Source: Butyrivibrio sp. MC2021 (GTDB lineage Bacteria; Bacillota; Clostridia; Lachnospirales; Lachnospiraceae). Taken from it: a DNA stretch of 64,000 bases. The stretch lies in NCBI RefSeq assembly GCF_000621605.1, contig NZ_JHXX01000006.1:1-64000 (forward strand), written 5' to 3'. The notes under the pieces were generated by a model, which did no database searches, was not told the DNA's origin, and saw only the letters and a list, made by a program, of their open reading frames with translations. The position numbers were made by a program, and so were the translations under genes. The first letter of the stretch is position 1, and the number at the start of each line of letters is the position of its first letter. Shown here one piece after another: positions 23,575-33,573 of the stretch.

Positions 23575-24948
23575 TCATTCTTCTTCACGTATCAGCTGTG
23601 CCTGGGTATCCATATCCTGCAATGCTTCGTCCAGACTCTTTTTCCGTAAAAGAACCTGCTGAAGCTCTTTTCCAAATATCTCATAAAGCTCATGGCTGTG
23701 AGGCCCCCACTGATAATACGGAGCCACAAGCCTGTTGGAATCTATTATTTCTGTGATCTGGTCAAAACACTCCGGGTTTCTGAACTTTACATTCTCAAGG
23801 TATGTCTGGCTGCCCTTTCTGTCCTTCCACAGGGCCTCCTGGCCATTGATGGTTGCCAATGACGCCACCACAGCCTTGGCGACTTCTCTGTTTTTTCCAT
23901 GGGCATTAACTGCAAAGCCGCACTCGCTTCCGCCTGTCATGGCTGAGTCTTTTCCCTTTCTGTCCATGATGCAGAAGACTCCCACCTCGAAATCGGGCTT
24001 GGCCTTCATGATCTGGTTGTAGTCCGACGGATCTCCAACCACCATCGCAGCCTCTCCTGCAGCGAATTCTTCAATTGCACCTCTTTTGTCCATAAGGAAC
24101 ATATCCGGTGTGAACACCTTGTAATCCAGCATCATTTCCCAGTAGCTCAGGTCTTCCTTTAACTCTTTGTAAAAAGAGGCCTTTCCGAACTGCAATCTGT
24201 CTCCAAAGGTCTTGCCGTACATAGTCATGAAATATCCGGCATTTGGGAAAAGAATGGCGCTGTTGGCAATGAGCCTCTCGTCCTTAAGCCCTGCTGCCAG
24301 CGGCTTTATATGCTTTTTTACCCTCCAGAAATCACACATCTGAAGATAAGCCATGAAATCTTCCGGTTCCTTGACACGCTCCTTGTCAAAGAGTGTCTTG
24401 TTGTAGAAGAAGCACTCATAATTACAGGTATCAGGAACTGCATAGACCTTACCGTCATACATGAAGGGTTCTTTTCCCTCCTCGGAAAAATTGCCTGTCA
24501 GGTAAGAAAGCTCCAGTATATTTCCCGCCTTTGCATGCTTTCTTGCCATGGAAGGGTCAATGCACACCACGTCCGGCGCAGCTTTGCAGGCCAATTGGTC
24601 ATCCATAAGGGATTCATAATTACTTTTGTCTAAATAAAGGAATTCAAACTTATACTCGGGAAACTGAGCTGATAAATAATCTTTGAGATATCTAAGATAG
24701 CTCTCCTCATACCAGGATGCTATTCGAATAGTGATACCAGCACTTCTGACCTCGCTTTTATCACTTTTTTCTTGAGCTTTTCCGATATACTGCTCTGACA
24801 CTTGCAGGGATGTAGCCTCCTCTGAAGCTCCTTCAGGCGCACTTTCAGCAGGGTTCGCTGCCTGTCCGCAACCATTTAGCGCCCCTGCCACTACCGCTAT
24901 GGTAGTTATTATGCCGACAAAGATATTCTTGATGCTGCTGATCTTCAT
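23575..24948 (-). CDS. extracellular solute-binding lipoprotein (ABC type 1 family), likely sensory partner of the kinase
   Basis: A 457-residue protein with a lipoprotein signal ending in LNGC (Cys about 27). Its fold is of the sugar-binding SBP_bac type: ITIRIASWYEE near residue 73, PEYKFEFLYLDKSNYESLM, and a NAHGKNREVAKA hinge region. The lipobox Asn is uncommon but acceptable. No permease or ATPase gene is nearby; the next gene is the histidine kinase. It is thus more likely to present a ligand to the kinase than to feed a transporter. GAGGAC precedes the ATG. Confidence 0.85.
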   Translation of the reverse strand: MKISSIKNIFVGIITTIAVVAGALNGCGQAANPAESAPEGASEEATSLQVSEQYIGKAQEKSDKSEVRSAGITIRIASWYEESYLRYLKDYLSAQFPEYKFEFLYLDKSNYESLMDDQLACKAAPDVVCIDPSMARKHAKAGNILELSYLTGNFSEEGKEPFMYDGKVYAVPDTCNYECFFYNKTLFDKERVKEPEDFMAYLQMCDFWRVKKHIKPLAAGLKDERLIANSAILFPNAGYFMTMYGKTFGDRLQFGKASFYKELKEDLSYWEMMLDYKVFTPDMFLMDKRGAIEEFAAGEAAMVVGDPSDYNQIMKAKPDFEVGVFCIMDRKGKDSAMTGGSECGFAVNAHGKNREVAKAVVASLATINGQEALWKDRKGSQTYLENVKFRNPECFDQITEIIDSNRLVAPYYQWGPHSHELYEIFGKELQQVLLRKKSLDEALQDMDTQAQLIREEE

Positions 24949-25007
24949 AATGTCCTCTCAGTAATCAGTCTTATATCTTTATCCCCATTTTTATTTCACA
25001 AAACCAC

Positions 25008-25517
25008 TTATCTCAGCAGGATCTTTTTTAACTCTCCCGCATAGAGGATATGAACATCATCCTCATTCTTGTAAAACTTTTCAGCAAAGCTTTCCTCCAA
25101 GAAGCCTGCTTTATCAAGTTCCTGCCTAAAGACGATCTTGCATACAAGGACCTCCCCTGCCTCTTCGACATAGGGGATGCCCTCATAATATCCAATATTC
25201 ATGCGCGATCCCGCAACCTTGTCCTCATCCCTTCCGGATACAAGGCTAAGGTATTTAAGAGCGCCTCTAAACTCCTGCTGGTCCACAAAGCTTACAGAAA
25301 ATTCTCCTGAAGCATCCAGCATTTCTCTTGTGTATCTGTTTTTGCGAACAACAATAAGCACAAGACGTTTATCCCAAAAGTAACCGACACCCCCCCAGGC
25401 TGCTGCGGTGATGTTAACCTTATTGCCGTTTGAACTTGTGATAATTATCTTATCGCCGACAAAGGTATACGGTCCATCTTCAATATCTTCAGGATCAACT
25501 GGCTGAAAAACGCGCAT
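25008..25517 (-). CDS. flavin reductase-like (FMN-binding split barrel) protein
   Basis: A 169-residue protein matching the flavin reductase-like family: NGNKVNITAAAWGG at the FMN site, VRKNRYTREMLDASGEFSVSF, then a variable tail. Family members bind FMN and reduce flavins or act in small redox reactions; no partner is evident. GGAGG with 5-base spacing sets the start at 25517; the frame's earlier TTG is not needed. It follows greA by 20 bases. Confidence 0.8.
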   Translation of the reverse strand: MRVFQPVDPEDIEDGPYTFVGDKIIITSSNGNKVNITAAAWGGVGYFWDKRLVLIVVRKNRYTREMLDASGEFSVSFVDQQEFRGALKYLSLVSGRDEDKVAGSRMNIGYYEGIPYVEEAGEVLVCKIVFRQELDKAGFLEESFAEKFYKNEDDVHILYAGELKKILLR

Positions 25518-25537
25518 AAAGCCTCCGTTTCTTGAGA

Positions 25538-26041
25538 TCAAAAGTCTCTTATAACGTCGTCTTCCGTGAGACCTGTGTTCTCAATTTTAGTAATAATTAT
25601 ATCGTAATTGTAATCATTGCTTACTCTTATATTAACACGGTCACCTACTTTATGTCCAAGTAATTGTTTTCCAAGTGGAGATTCTACACTTATAAGTCCC
25701 TTTAAAGAGTTCTGTCTCATGGTGGTGACGATCTTGTAGGTCTCCTCGGAGCCGTCCTCCACTATCTGAACCGTTACGGACTTGTTCATGCCAACCTCAT
25801 CCTCGGATGCGTTGTCATCAATTACCTTAGCTGTCTTTATCATTCTCTCCAGGAATCTGATTCTGCTCTCATTCTGATTCTTGGCCTTCTTGGCTGCGTA
25901 ATACTCAAAGTTTTCGGACAGATCCCCCTGAGCCCTGGCTTCCTTAACATGCTCCAAAAGCTCCTTTCGAACCACTATCTTGCGGTGTTCGATCTCTGCC
26001 TCCATATCCTCAATATCTTTTTTTGTCAGTTCGTTATGCAT
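25538..26041 (-). CDS. greA: transcript cleavage factor GreA/GreB family
   Basis: A 167-residue protein with the N-terminal antiparallel coiled coil (about 1-75), whose tip carries the acidic GDLSENFEY motif that coordinates Mg in the RNA polymerase secondary channel. The C-terminal FKBP-like domain has SPLGKQLLGHKVGD. It rescues backtracked polymerase. GGAGG is 4 bases from the ATG. It lies downstream of the aldolase gene, separated by a terminator. Confidence 0.92.
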   Translation of the reverse strand: MHNELTKKDIEDMEAEIEHRKIVVRKELLEHVKEARAQGDLSENFEYYAAKKAKNQNESRIRFLERMIKTAKVIDDNASEDEVGMNKSVTVQIVEDGSEETYKIVTTMRQNSLKGLISVESPLGKQLLGHKVGDRVNIRVSNDYNYDIIITKIENTGLTEDDVIRDF

Positions 26042-26059
26042 ACACCCTCCACGTAAAAA

Positions 26060-26084
26060 GACGGGGTCCGCTTTGGGCCCCGTC
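26060..26084 (-). terminator. terminator of the aldolase gene
   Basis: On the minus strand GACGGGGCCC/GGACCCCGTC is followed by TTTTTAC. Confidence 0.8.
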
Positions 26085-26110
26085 CCAATTTCTTAAAAAT
26101 GAACTCTCTA

Positions 26111-26974
26111 TCAAGCCTTTCCAACTGATCCGAAGAGTTCCATCTTCTCCTTAACTGTAGCCTTGATAGCTTCAGCGCCGGGAGCAAGAAGCTTACGAGG
26201 ATCAAATCCCTTGCCCTCGAGATCCTTGCCGGCCTCAACGTACTTACGTGTAGCGTCAGCAAATGAAAGCTGGCACTCTGTGTTAACGTTGATCTTGGAT
26301 ACGCCAAGAGAGATTGCCTTCTTGATCATATCTGCAGGAATTCCTGTGCCGCCGTGAAGAACGAGAGGCATAACGCCTGTCTTCTGCTGGATAGCATCAA
26401 GAACGTCGAATCTAAGTCCAGGCCATCCCTCAGGATACTTGCCGTGGATGTTACCGATACCTGCTGCAAGCATATCTACGCCGAGATCAGCGATTCTCTT
26501 GCACTCTTCAGGATCAGCACACTCGCCCATTCCTACAACGCCGTCTTCCTCGCCACCGATGGAACCAACCTCAGCCTCGATTGAAAGGCCAAGCTGATGA
26601 GATACGTTAACAAGCTCAGATGTCTTAGCAACGTTCTCCTCGATGTCATAGTGTGAACCGTCGAACATGATGGATGTGAAACCAGCCTTAATGCACTTGT
26701 AACATCCGTCATATGTACCATGATCAAGGTGAAGAGCTACAGGAACTGTAATTCCAAGGCTCTTGTCCATAGCCTTAACCATAGCTGCAACTGTCTCAAA
26801 ACCTGTCATATACTTACCTGCGCCTTCGGAAACACCGAGGATAACAGGGGACTTAAGCTCTTCTGCTGTAAGAAGAATTGACTTAGTCCACTCCAGGTTA
26901 TTGATGTTGAACTGGCCTACTGCATAGTGGCCCTCTTTTGCTTTTACAAGCATGTCTTTTGCGGATACTAACAT
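26111..26974 (-). CDS. fba: class II fructose-bisphosphate aldolase
   Basis: A 287-residue zinc aldolase with the first metal His in LHLDHG, further ligands in EAEVG and GNIHGKYPEG, and VLHGGTGIP. It cleaves fructose 1,6-bisphosphate in glycolysis. The start at 26974 follows AGGGAGAG; the frame continues to 27016 without a site. Codon use is biased, as expected for a highly expressed gene. Confidence 0.94.
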   Translation of the reverse strand: MLVSAKDMLVKAKEGHYAVGQFNINNLEWTKSILLTAEELKSPVILGVSEGAGKYMTGFETVAAMVKAMDKSLGITVPVALHLDHGTYDGCYKCIKAGFTSIMFDGSHYDIEENVAKTSELVNVSHQLGLSIEAEVGSIGGEEDGVVGMGECADPEECKRIADLGVDMLAAGIGNIHGKYPEGWPGLRFDVLDAIQQKTGVMPLVLHGGTGIPADMIKKAISLGVSKINVNTECQLSFADATRKYVEAGKDLEGKGFDPRKLLAPGAEAIKATVKEKMELFGSVGKA

Positions 26975-27057
26975 TTGTTTCTCTCCCTTACTTGTGTTTT
27001 TGATGGTTATTACCATTATATAACCACAATACGGAAAAATAAAGAAATTTAGTACAC

Positions 27058-29166
27058 TTAGTGCAGTTTGTTGCCTCCGAAGTCGAGTTCGTTCTCTGCC
27101 CAGAACTCGTCATTGGATACTGCCTCGAAGCTGTTGTATCTGAGGATCGCTGCTCCCCTGGCTGAAAGAGTCAGTGTCAGGGTTCCGTCCACCGCTGTAA
27201 ATGCGTTGTTGCTGGTGTAGTAGCCGGAATTATCGGTCTTGAGCATAACAGAAACCTTGGCATCCCTTGGAATACCAAGAGGCCAAACCTCGATCTCTTT
27301 TGTCACCATAAAGTCATTGTTATTGACAGCAACCACTGTGGCTGCGGTTCTGTTGAAACGTCCGTAGGCAATAAAGTTATTGTCCGCAAGGAGCTCTCTG
27401 ACTGAACCTGTCTTAAGCTCCGGACAGGATTTATGTATATTTATAACCTCCCTGTGGAAATTGATGAGGTCCTTGTCCTCATGTCCCCAAGGGTAGGTCC
27501 TTCTGTTGTCAGGGTCTGTAAAGCCGCATACGCCGGCCTCGTCACCATAGTAGATAGTGGGTGCTCCCGGCCAGGTCATCTGGATCACAACCGCTTCCCT
27601 GAGAACCGACTTCTTGATGCCGGTGTTGGCGGAAGCTGCCATAAGGGTCTCTGTTCTTCCCACCTTCTGGCTGGTTCTTGTAAGGAATCTGGAGTGGTCG
27701 TGGTTGGAGAGCTCGTTCATGGCTGTGTACAGTGAAGGTGTAGTAAAGTTCTCTCCCCCTGCGTACAACATGCAGTCAAAAAACTGTCTTGCATTGCCCA
27801 CTCTGTAGGGCTGAAACTCATCGCTGTGCTTCTCCATTCCGGTGAGGAACCAGCTCACAGGCTCCATGAAAGCGTCATAGTTCATGACGGTATCCCACTG
27901 GTCTCCGGAGAGCCATTCCTTGGCAGGGCCATAGTGCTCCGCCAGGATAAGGGCATCGGGCTTGGCCTTCAGAACTTCTTCTCTGAAGCGTCTCCAGAAG
28001 TAGTGATTGTATTCCGGAGAGTGGCCCAGATCTGCTGCCACATCAAGTCTCCATCCGTCTGCGTTGTAGGGATGGGACACCCATTTTCTGCCGATTCCGA
28101 GGATATATTCCTCCAGTTCCTTGGAGCCCTCGTAGTTGAGCTTGGGAAGTGTATCGTAGCCCCACCATCCGTCGTAATTATTGTTATTGGGCCAGTTGCC
28201 TCCGTTAAAGGAGAAATAGCTGTGATAGGGGCTGTCCTCTGAAACGTAGGCTCCCTTCTCATATCCGTTGTAATTTCCGTAAATTCCCTCTTTATCCAGC
28301 CACTTATTAAAGGAACCGCAGTGGTTGAATACGCCGTCGAGGATGACCTTCATGCCTCTCTTGTGGGCTTCCTCCACCACCTTGGCAAAGAGCATGTCGC
28401 TCTCATAGAGGTTCTTTCTGTTGGCAACCCTGCTGATATACTTGGTTGCCCTGCTGTTGTCGTGCTCCCCTTCAGGAAGGGGCTTTCCGCCGTCTTCGAT
28501 TATTTTGCCGAAGTGTGGATCGATGTGGTCATAATCCTGAATATCATACTTATGTGATGAAGGAGATACAAAGAGGGGATTAAAATAGATAACCTCCACT
28601 CCAAGATCCTTGAGATAATCCAGCTTGTCCAGAACTCCCTGGAGATCTCCGCCGTAGAAATTGCAGAAATCAAAGCTGGTGGCGGGATAAGCATCCCAGT
28701 CCTTGACCTGTCCGGAATAGCCGCCGTTGTAAGCGTACTCCCTGTCGACCACGTCATTGGAAGGATCTCCGTTGCAGAATCTGTCCACAAATATCTGATA
28801 CATAACTGCGCCCTTGGCCCAGTTAGGGGTATGGAAGCCCGGAAGGATCCTGAACTTCATGCTCTCCATGGGTTCGTGGCAACAGCCTCTCTTGTCGTAC
28901 TTGTAATAGCTGCCGTCCTTACCTCTTATCTCAAAATAGTAGGTAAAAGGATTTGTTCCTGCCTCAGCCTGAGCCTCATAGTAATCAAACTCTCCGTCCG
29001 TCTCAGAGATCTTAAGGGTATGTCTTTCATTTCCCCAGATGAGGTCGATCTGCTGCGCTTCATCTTTTTCGCACCTGAAACGAACTCTCGTTATTCTGTT
29101 TGCATCCGGCTCCGCCGGTCTTAAGTAATCCAGCGTCATGTCGTGAAAAAAGGCTTTGGTATTCAT
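27058..29166 (-). CDS. GH13 alpha-amylase/neopullulanase-like enzyme
   Basis: A 702-residue intracellular enzyme (no signal peptide). An N-terminal beta domain (about 1-110, CBM34-like) precedes a GH13 barrel with GWRLDVAADL (nucleophile Asp), LILAEHYG (acid/base Glu) and ELSNHDHSRF (third Asp), then a C-terminal beta domain. The YFNPLFVSPSSHKYDIQDY segment fits the neopullulanase/cyclomaltodextrinase group (GH13_20). It probably breaks down maltodextrins after import. Confidence 0.9.
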   Translation of the reverse strand: MNTKAFFHDMTLDYLRPAEPDANRITRVRFRCEKDEAQQIDLIWGNERHTLKISETDGEFDYYEAQAEAGTNPFTYYFEIRGKDGSYYKYDKRGCCHEPMESMKFRILPGFHTPNWAKGAVMYQIFVDRFCNGDPSNDVVDREYAYNGGYSGQVKDWDAYPATSFDFCNFYGGDLQGVLDKLDYLKDLGVEVIYFNPLFVSPSSHKYDIQDYDHIDPHFGKIIEDGGKPLPEGEHDNSRATKYISRVANRKNLYESDMLFAKVVEEAHKRGMKVILDGVFNHCGSFNKWLDKEGIYGNYNGYEKGAYVSEDSPYHSYFSFNGGNWPNNNNYDGWWGYDTLPKLNYEGSKELEEYILGIGRKWVSHPYNADGWRLDVAADLGHSPEYNHYFWRRFREEVLKAKPDALILAEHYGPAKEWLSGDQWDTVMNYDAFMEPVSWFLTGMEKHSDEFQPYRVGNARQFFDCMLYAGGENFTTPSLYTAMNELSNHDHSRFLTRTSQKVGRTETLMAASANTGIKKSVLREAVVIQMTWPGAPTIYYGDEAGVCGFTDPDNRRTYPWGHEDKDLINFHREVINIHKSCPELKTGSVRELLADNNFIAYGRFNRTAATVVAVNNNDFMVTKEIEVWPLGIPRDAKVSVMLKTDNSGYYTSNNAFTAVDGTLTLTLSARGAAILRYNSFEAVSNDEFWAENELDFGGNKLH

Positions 29167-29206
29167 AACTTAAATATTTTCCCCGATTTTTATAAATGAA
29201 TATAGC

Positions 29207-29233
29207 AAAAAAGACAGCGGCAAGCTGTCTTTT
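29207..29233 (-). terminator. terminator between ftsH and the amylase gene
   Basis: AAAAAAGACAGC/GCTGTCTTTTT has a 5-base loop, about 170 bases after the ftsH stop. Confidence 0.75.
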
Positions 29234-29401
29234 TAGAGAAGGTATTTCTTTCTTATGGGGTATAGCAAAAAACTATATAATGTATTGGGGGGTTACGCAT
29301 ATTATACTAGCACCCACCTACCCCTGAGTAAAGACGCATACTTCACAAATTTACTAAAAACAACAGCATCTTTTTGTGAATAATTCACAAAATGGTTTTC
29401 T

Positions 29402-31258
29402 TTATAAAACTACTTCCACATCAGTTGTGATGGTATGTCCCTCGAACAAAGCTTCAAACTCTTCCCTACCGATCTTCTCTTTTTCCATAAGAAGCTCGGA
29501 GCTGGCATGGAGGATATCCTCGTACTGAAGGATGATCTCCTTGGCCTTGGCGTAACACTTGTCGATGATGAGCTTAACCTCCCTGTCTATCTCGCCGGCC
29601 ATGAGCTCACTGTGTTTCTTGCTGTGAGAAATGTCGTATCCGATAAACACATCTTCTTCGTTCTCATCATAGTTGATAACGCCGATATTGTCTGACATTC
29701 CATACTTGGTAACCATGTTTCTGGCTTCCTGTGTGGCTTTTTTTATATCACTGGAAGCTCCTGTGGTGATATCACCGAAAATGATCTCCTCAGCAATTCT
29801 GCCGCCGAGGGAAACCATGATATCCTGGAGCATTCTCCGCTTGGTAATAAACATCTCATCCTTCTCCGGAAGAGGCATTGTGTAACCTGCTGCCCCAAGG
29901 CCCGTAGGGATGATGGAAATGGTGTGAACCGGTCCCACATCAGGAAGCACGTGGAAGAGGATCGCATGTCCCGTCTCGTGATAAGCGGTGATCTTCTTCT
30001 CATCATCGGAAATAATCCTGCTGTGCTTCTCGGTTCCGATTCCAACCTGGATAAAGGCTTTATTTACATCATTCTGATTGATAAACTTCCTGTTGCTGAT
30101 GGCAGCGTTGATAGCTGACTCATTCAGAAGGTTCTCAAGATCTGCACCGGTAAAGCCGGCTGTGGTCTGAGCTACCTGCTTGAGATCAACATCCTCTGAA
30201 AGGGGCTTGTTCTTGGCGTGAACCTTGAGGATCTCCTCACGCCCGCCCACATCAGGTCTGGAAACTGTGATCTTTCTGTCAAATCGTCCGGGACGAAGAA
30301 TAGCGGGATCAAGAATGTCTACCCTGTTGGTGGCCGCCATAACGATGATTCCCTCGTTGACTCCAAAGCCGTCCATCTCGACAAGCATCTGGTTAAGGGT
30401 CTGCTCTCTCTCGTCATGTCCGCCGCCCATGCCGGTACCACGGCGTCTTGCCACGGCGTCGATCTCATCTATGAATACGATGCAGGGTGCGTTCTTTTTG
30501 GCTTCCGCAAAAAGGTCTCTTACTCTGGAAGCACCTACACCAACAAACATCTCAACGAAGTCAGAACCGGAGATACTAAAGAAGGGAACTCCTGCCTCAC
30601 CGGCTACTGCCCTTGCAAGAAGGGTCTTACCTGTTCCGGGAGCGCCTTCCATAAGAACGCCCTTGGGGATTCTTGCTCCCACCTGGGTGAACTTGCCGGG
30701 ATCCTTAAGGAACTCTATGATCTCAAAAAGCTGCTCTTTTTCTTCCTTGAGGCCTGCGACGTCGTCCAGCTTGACCTTGTTTTCCTCACCGGTAGACATC
30801 TTGGCTCTGCTCTTGCCGAAATTCATCATCTTGCTGTTACCGGAGTTGCCGGCCTGAAGATTGCTCATCAGGTTAAAGATGAAGACCATCAGCACCAGAC
30901 CCACGATTATGGGAATGATACTGATCAGCACATTTTCCGAAGGAACATCCTTGACCTCAACGGTTACGTCATGGGCTGAGAGGTATTCCTCCAGGGCAAC
31001 AACGTCAGTGGTGTAAAAAATTATATCTTCCTTGGCTTCATTCAGGCTGACCTTCACTGATCCTGTGGGTGTCTCTGCATTAGGCATTATGACAACATAG
31101 CGTACTCTTCCTGCCTCAACGTCACTTTCAAGGTTGGAACGGGAATAGTTGGTGCTGCCCCCTGTCATAAGACTGCTGCCGTACTCCAGTATTACCACGA
31201 ATACCAGCATAATCAGTGCAAAAATAAAAATAGGACTAATATTCCTCGAACGATTCAA
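29402..31258 (-). CDS. ftsH: ATP-dependent zinc metalloprotease FtsH
   Basis: A 618-residue membrane protease. TM1 about 10-27, an external domain to about 108, TM2 about 110-131, AAA+ with Walker A GAPGTGKT (205-212) and Walker [11 protein letters not shown], the SRH region ending LRPGRFDR, then the peptidase with HETGH (427-431). It degrades misfolded and short-lived membrane proteins. It is the last gene of the rqcP-divIC-tilS-hpt-ftsH block, separated from hpt by 190 bases with hairpins. Confidence 0.97.
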   Translation of the reverse strand: MNRSRNISPIFIFALIMLVFVVILEYGSSLMTGGSTNYSRSNLESDVEAGRVRYVVIMPNAETPTGSVKVSLNEAKEDIIFYTTDVVALEEYLSAHDVTVEVKDVPSENVLISIIPIIVGLVLMVFIFNLMSNLQAGNSGNSKMMNFGKSRAKMSTGEENKVKLDDVAGLKEEKEQLFEIIEFLKDPGKFTQVGARIPKGVLMEGAPGTGKTLLARAVAGEAGVPFFSISGSDFVEMFVGVGASRVRDLFAEAKKNAPCIVFIDEIDAVARRRGTGMGGGHDEREQTLNQMLVEMDGFGVNEGIIVMAATNRVDILDPAILRPGRFDRKITVSRPDVGGREEILKVHAKNKPLSEDVDLKQVAQTTAGFTGADLENLLNESAINAAISNRKFINQNDVNKAFIQVGIGTEKHSRIISDDEKKITAYHETGHAILFHVLPDVGPVHTISIIPTGLGAAGYTMPLPEKDEMFITKRRMLQDIMVSLGGRIAEEIIFGDITTGASSDIKKATQEARNMVTKYGMSDNIGVINYDENEEDVFIGYDISHSKKHSELMAGEIDREVKLIIDKCYAKAKEIILQYEDILHASSELLMEKEKIGREEFEALFEGHTITTDVEVVL

Positions 31259-31309
31259 TTTTTTTCCCCCTAGTACAATACTTTTCTATATAATCCGTTT
31301 AATTGATAC

Positions 31310-31337
31310 GGATTGCTCCGCTGCGCTCTCGCAATCC
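31310..31337. repeat. GC-rich hairpin between hpt and ftsH
   Basis: GGATTGC/GCAATCC arms enclose TCCGCTGCGCTCTC. The arm and loop sequence looks like a dispersed intergenic repeat rather than a terminator, because no T-run follows. Confidence 0.45.
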
Positions 31338-31411
31338 TACAGATATTCGGAATCCGCACTACCGTGCTACTTCCTCATATCTGTTCGGGTCGCTAATGTA
31401 AGCATCTTATC

Positions 31412-31436
31412 ATGCAAGCATGAACGATGCTTGCAT
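31412..31436. repeat. perfect 10-bp hairpin after hpt
   Basis: ATGCAAGCAT/ATGCTTGCAT with loop GAACG lies 13 bases past the hpt stop. It lacks a T-run, so RNA processing or partial read-through control is possible. Confidence 0.5.
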
Positions 31437-31448
31437 TGCTCCCCTTTA

Positions 31449-31973
31449 TCAATTAAACTCTACAACTCCGATATAAGGAAGGTTGCGGTATCTCTGGTCG
31501 TAATCAAGGCCGTAGCCTACAACGAACTCATCAGGAATATCGAATCCTGTGTAGTCCACCTTGACATCTGTGACACGTCTCTCGGGCTTGTCGAGAAGTG
31601 TGCAGAGCTTGATGCTGGCAGGATCTCTGTCGCCCAGCATCTTGATAAGGTAAGAAAGGGTTCTTCCTGAATCCACGATATCCTCAACGATGATAACATC
31701 TCTGTCCTTCAAAGGCTCATCAAGGTCCTTAACGATCTTGACTACTCCGCTGGATTTGGTTGAGCTGCCGTAGCTGGATGCTGACATGAAGTCCATGGTT
31801 ACAGGAACTGTGATGCGCTTCGCAAGCTCACACATAAAGAAAACGCCGCCCTTAAGTACGCATACAAGATGTACGGTCTTTCCTGCATAATCCTTGCTGA
31901 TCATGGCGCCAAGCTCACTGATCCTTTTGTCAACCTCCTCCTCTGTAAGTAGAATTCGAACTGATTCAGCCAT
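31449..31973 (-). CDS. hpt: hypoxanthine phosphoribosyltransferase
   Basis: A 174-residue purine salvage enzyme with the PRPP-binding signature VIIVEDIVDSGRT and SASSYGSSTKSSG in the flexible loop. It makes IMP or GMP from hypoxanthine or guanine. The ATG at 31973 overlaps the end of tilS by 8 bases, and its GGAGG site lies inside tilS, so the two are translationally coupled as in other Firmicutes. Confidence 0.95.
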   Translation of the reverse strand: MAESVRILLTEEEVDKRISELGAMISKDYAGKTVHLVCVLKGGVFFMCELAKRITVPVTMDFMSASSYGSSTKSSGVVKIVKDLDEPLKDRDVIIVEDIVDSGRTLSYLIKMLGDRDPASIKLCTLLDKPERRVTDVKVDYTGFDIPDEFVVGYGLDYDQRYRNLPYIGVVEFN

Positions 31974-33432
31974 TGTTATATCCTCCATTGATTATATTTA
32001 TAGCCAAAATTCTTTTGGTTTTTGAGCTTACCTTATATTTGCTGCCGTAGCGGTATCCGGGAACCCAGATAATGCTGTTGCCGTCGGCCAGAACAAGCAT
32101 GGTATCCCGCCTGGAGGCAGGAATCTTCTCGTCGGTCATGTATTTCGACAGCTTTTTACTGTAAAAGGAATCCTCTTTATCAAGGATAATCTCATCCTGT
32201 GGCTCCCTGCGCCTAAAAACAGCCCTTTGTATTCTATCATAATCGAACCATTTCGTATATGAAGCAGTAGGGTAGGATGTCTTGCCATTGTACTCTAAAA
32301 TTTCAATTTCCGCCACACCCAATTCGGGTAAATTAATGTTAATTTTTTGTGTATTTTTTTCTTTTAATAGCGTTAACAGGTCAAAACGGGTTTCCGTCTG
32401 CGTTTCACATCCATCATGCCTTTCCGAACTTTGGATGCTCATTATAAATTCATTATAGTTTCTCTGTGCCAAAATACCATAGGGCAGATTTATGCTTGCT
32501 TGTCCCGAAGTAGTGGATAATATATCCAAAACCGTCTCCACATGGGCTCTTCCGATATCTTTGCGGCCCGGAACCAGCTCCTCAAACATACGAAGCACCA
32601 GATGCTGCAGGATGATACCGGGTTTCTCCGAAAGCTCCCTGACATTCAGCCTTATCTCCCCCTGCCGGGAGTTGTCCGCTGTTTGGTAAAAAAGTTCCTC
32701 GGCCTGCTGCCGTATATATTCCTCCGCCGCTGCAAAATCCGCCGCTGCCCTGCACAGATGCTCAGGGGCTGCCTCGTTGATATTCTCGGTAAGATAGGGC
32801 AAAACCACGTTTCTTATCTTGTTCCTGGTGTGGATGTTCTCTGCATTAGTCTTATCCGTGCAGTAAGAAAGGCCCTTCTCCTCCAGGTATTCCTCGATCT
32901 CTCTTCTGCATACGCAAAGCAGGGGCCTGATAACATTGTCCCTTACGGGCCTGATGGCACTTCCTCCGCGAATTCCTGAACCTCTGGCCAGGTTCATAAG
33001 CAGCGTCTCCGCCACATCGTCCTCATGATGGGCCACGGCGATAAGAGTACGGCCGGCGCTGTTCTTCTCTCTCATCTCCTCTGCCGCCTTCTCGAAAGCC
33101 TCGTATCTGGCCTTCCTTCCGGCCTCTTCCTCAGTCATGTTCCACTGACGAGCCAAGGCTGGGATATCCTTGGTCACTGCAGTGAACTCTATTCCTCGTT
33201 CTTCACAGAACCTGCGGGCAAAATCTTCGTCCTCTCCCGCTTCTTCCCTGATTCCGTGATTCACATGAACCGCCACAAGCTCAATCTTAAGAAGTCTCTT
33301 CAGCTCAAAGAGCACCGTCATGAGCGCAGTAGAGTCCGCACCCCCGGAGAAGCCTACGACTACGCTGTCTCCCTCCCGGAGCATATCTTCTTTCCGTATG
33401 AAGTTAAGGACTCTTTGCTCAAACTGATTCAT
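31966..33432 (-). CDS. tilS: tRNA(Ile)-lysidine synthase
   Basis: A 488-residue PP-loop ATPase with SGGADST near residue 30 and the ARGSGIRGGSAIRPVRDNVIRPL segment. It converts the CAU anticodon of tRNA-Ile2 to LAU and is essential. The C-terminal TilS domain runs from about residue 370. The start is set at 33432, with GAAACGAG upstream (weak); the open frame runs 35 codons further back through a hairpin region, which is unlikely to be translated. Confidence 0.94.
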   Translation of the reverse strand: MNQFEQRVLNFIRKEDMLREGDSVVVGFSGGADSTALMTVLFELKRLLKIELVAVHVNHGIREEAGEDEDFARRFCEERGIEFTAVTKDIPALARQWNMTEEEAGRKARYEAFEKAAEEMREKNSAGRTLIAVAHHEDDVAETLLMNLARGSGIRGGSAIRPVRDNVIRPLLCVCRREIEEYLEEKGLSYCTDKTNAENIHTRNKIRNVVLPYLTENINEAAPEHLCRAAADFAAAEEYIRQQAEELFYQTADNSRQGEIRLNVRELSEKPGIILQHLVLRMFEELVPGRKDIGRAHVETVLDILSTTSGQASINLPYGILAQRNYNEFIMSIQSSERHDGCETQTETRFDLLTLLKEKNTQKININLPELGVAEIEILEYNGKTSYPTASYTKWFDYDRIQRAVFRRREPQDEIILDKEDSFYSKKLSKYMTDEKIPASRRDTMLVLADGNSIIWVPGYRYGSKYKVSSKTKRILAINIINGGYNNG

Positions 33433-33535
33433 TTTCTCGTTTCCGCATTGTATTTTCTTTTGCCGGAGCACTTTGGCTTTTCGATGCACCGGGGCTGCCT
33501 TAGGGCAGGCCCGTCCGGGGAACCCAAAATGAAAC

Positions 33536-33562
33536 AAGCGCAGACAGATAATGTCTGCGCTT
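33536..33562 (-). terminator. hairpin between divIC and tilS
   Basis: AAGCGCAGAC/GTCTGCGCTT is a perfect 10-bp stem with a 7-base loop. The tail (TGTTTCATTTT) is weak, so it may only partly stop transcription. Confidence 0.55.
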
Positions 33563-33573
33563 AAGTTGTGTCG

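Noticed and set aside
33433..33537. 35 extra N-terminal codons of TilS
   Set aside because: The extension passes through a terminator-like hairpin and does not match the family, whose start fits 33432.
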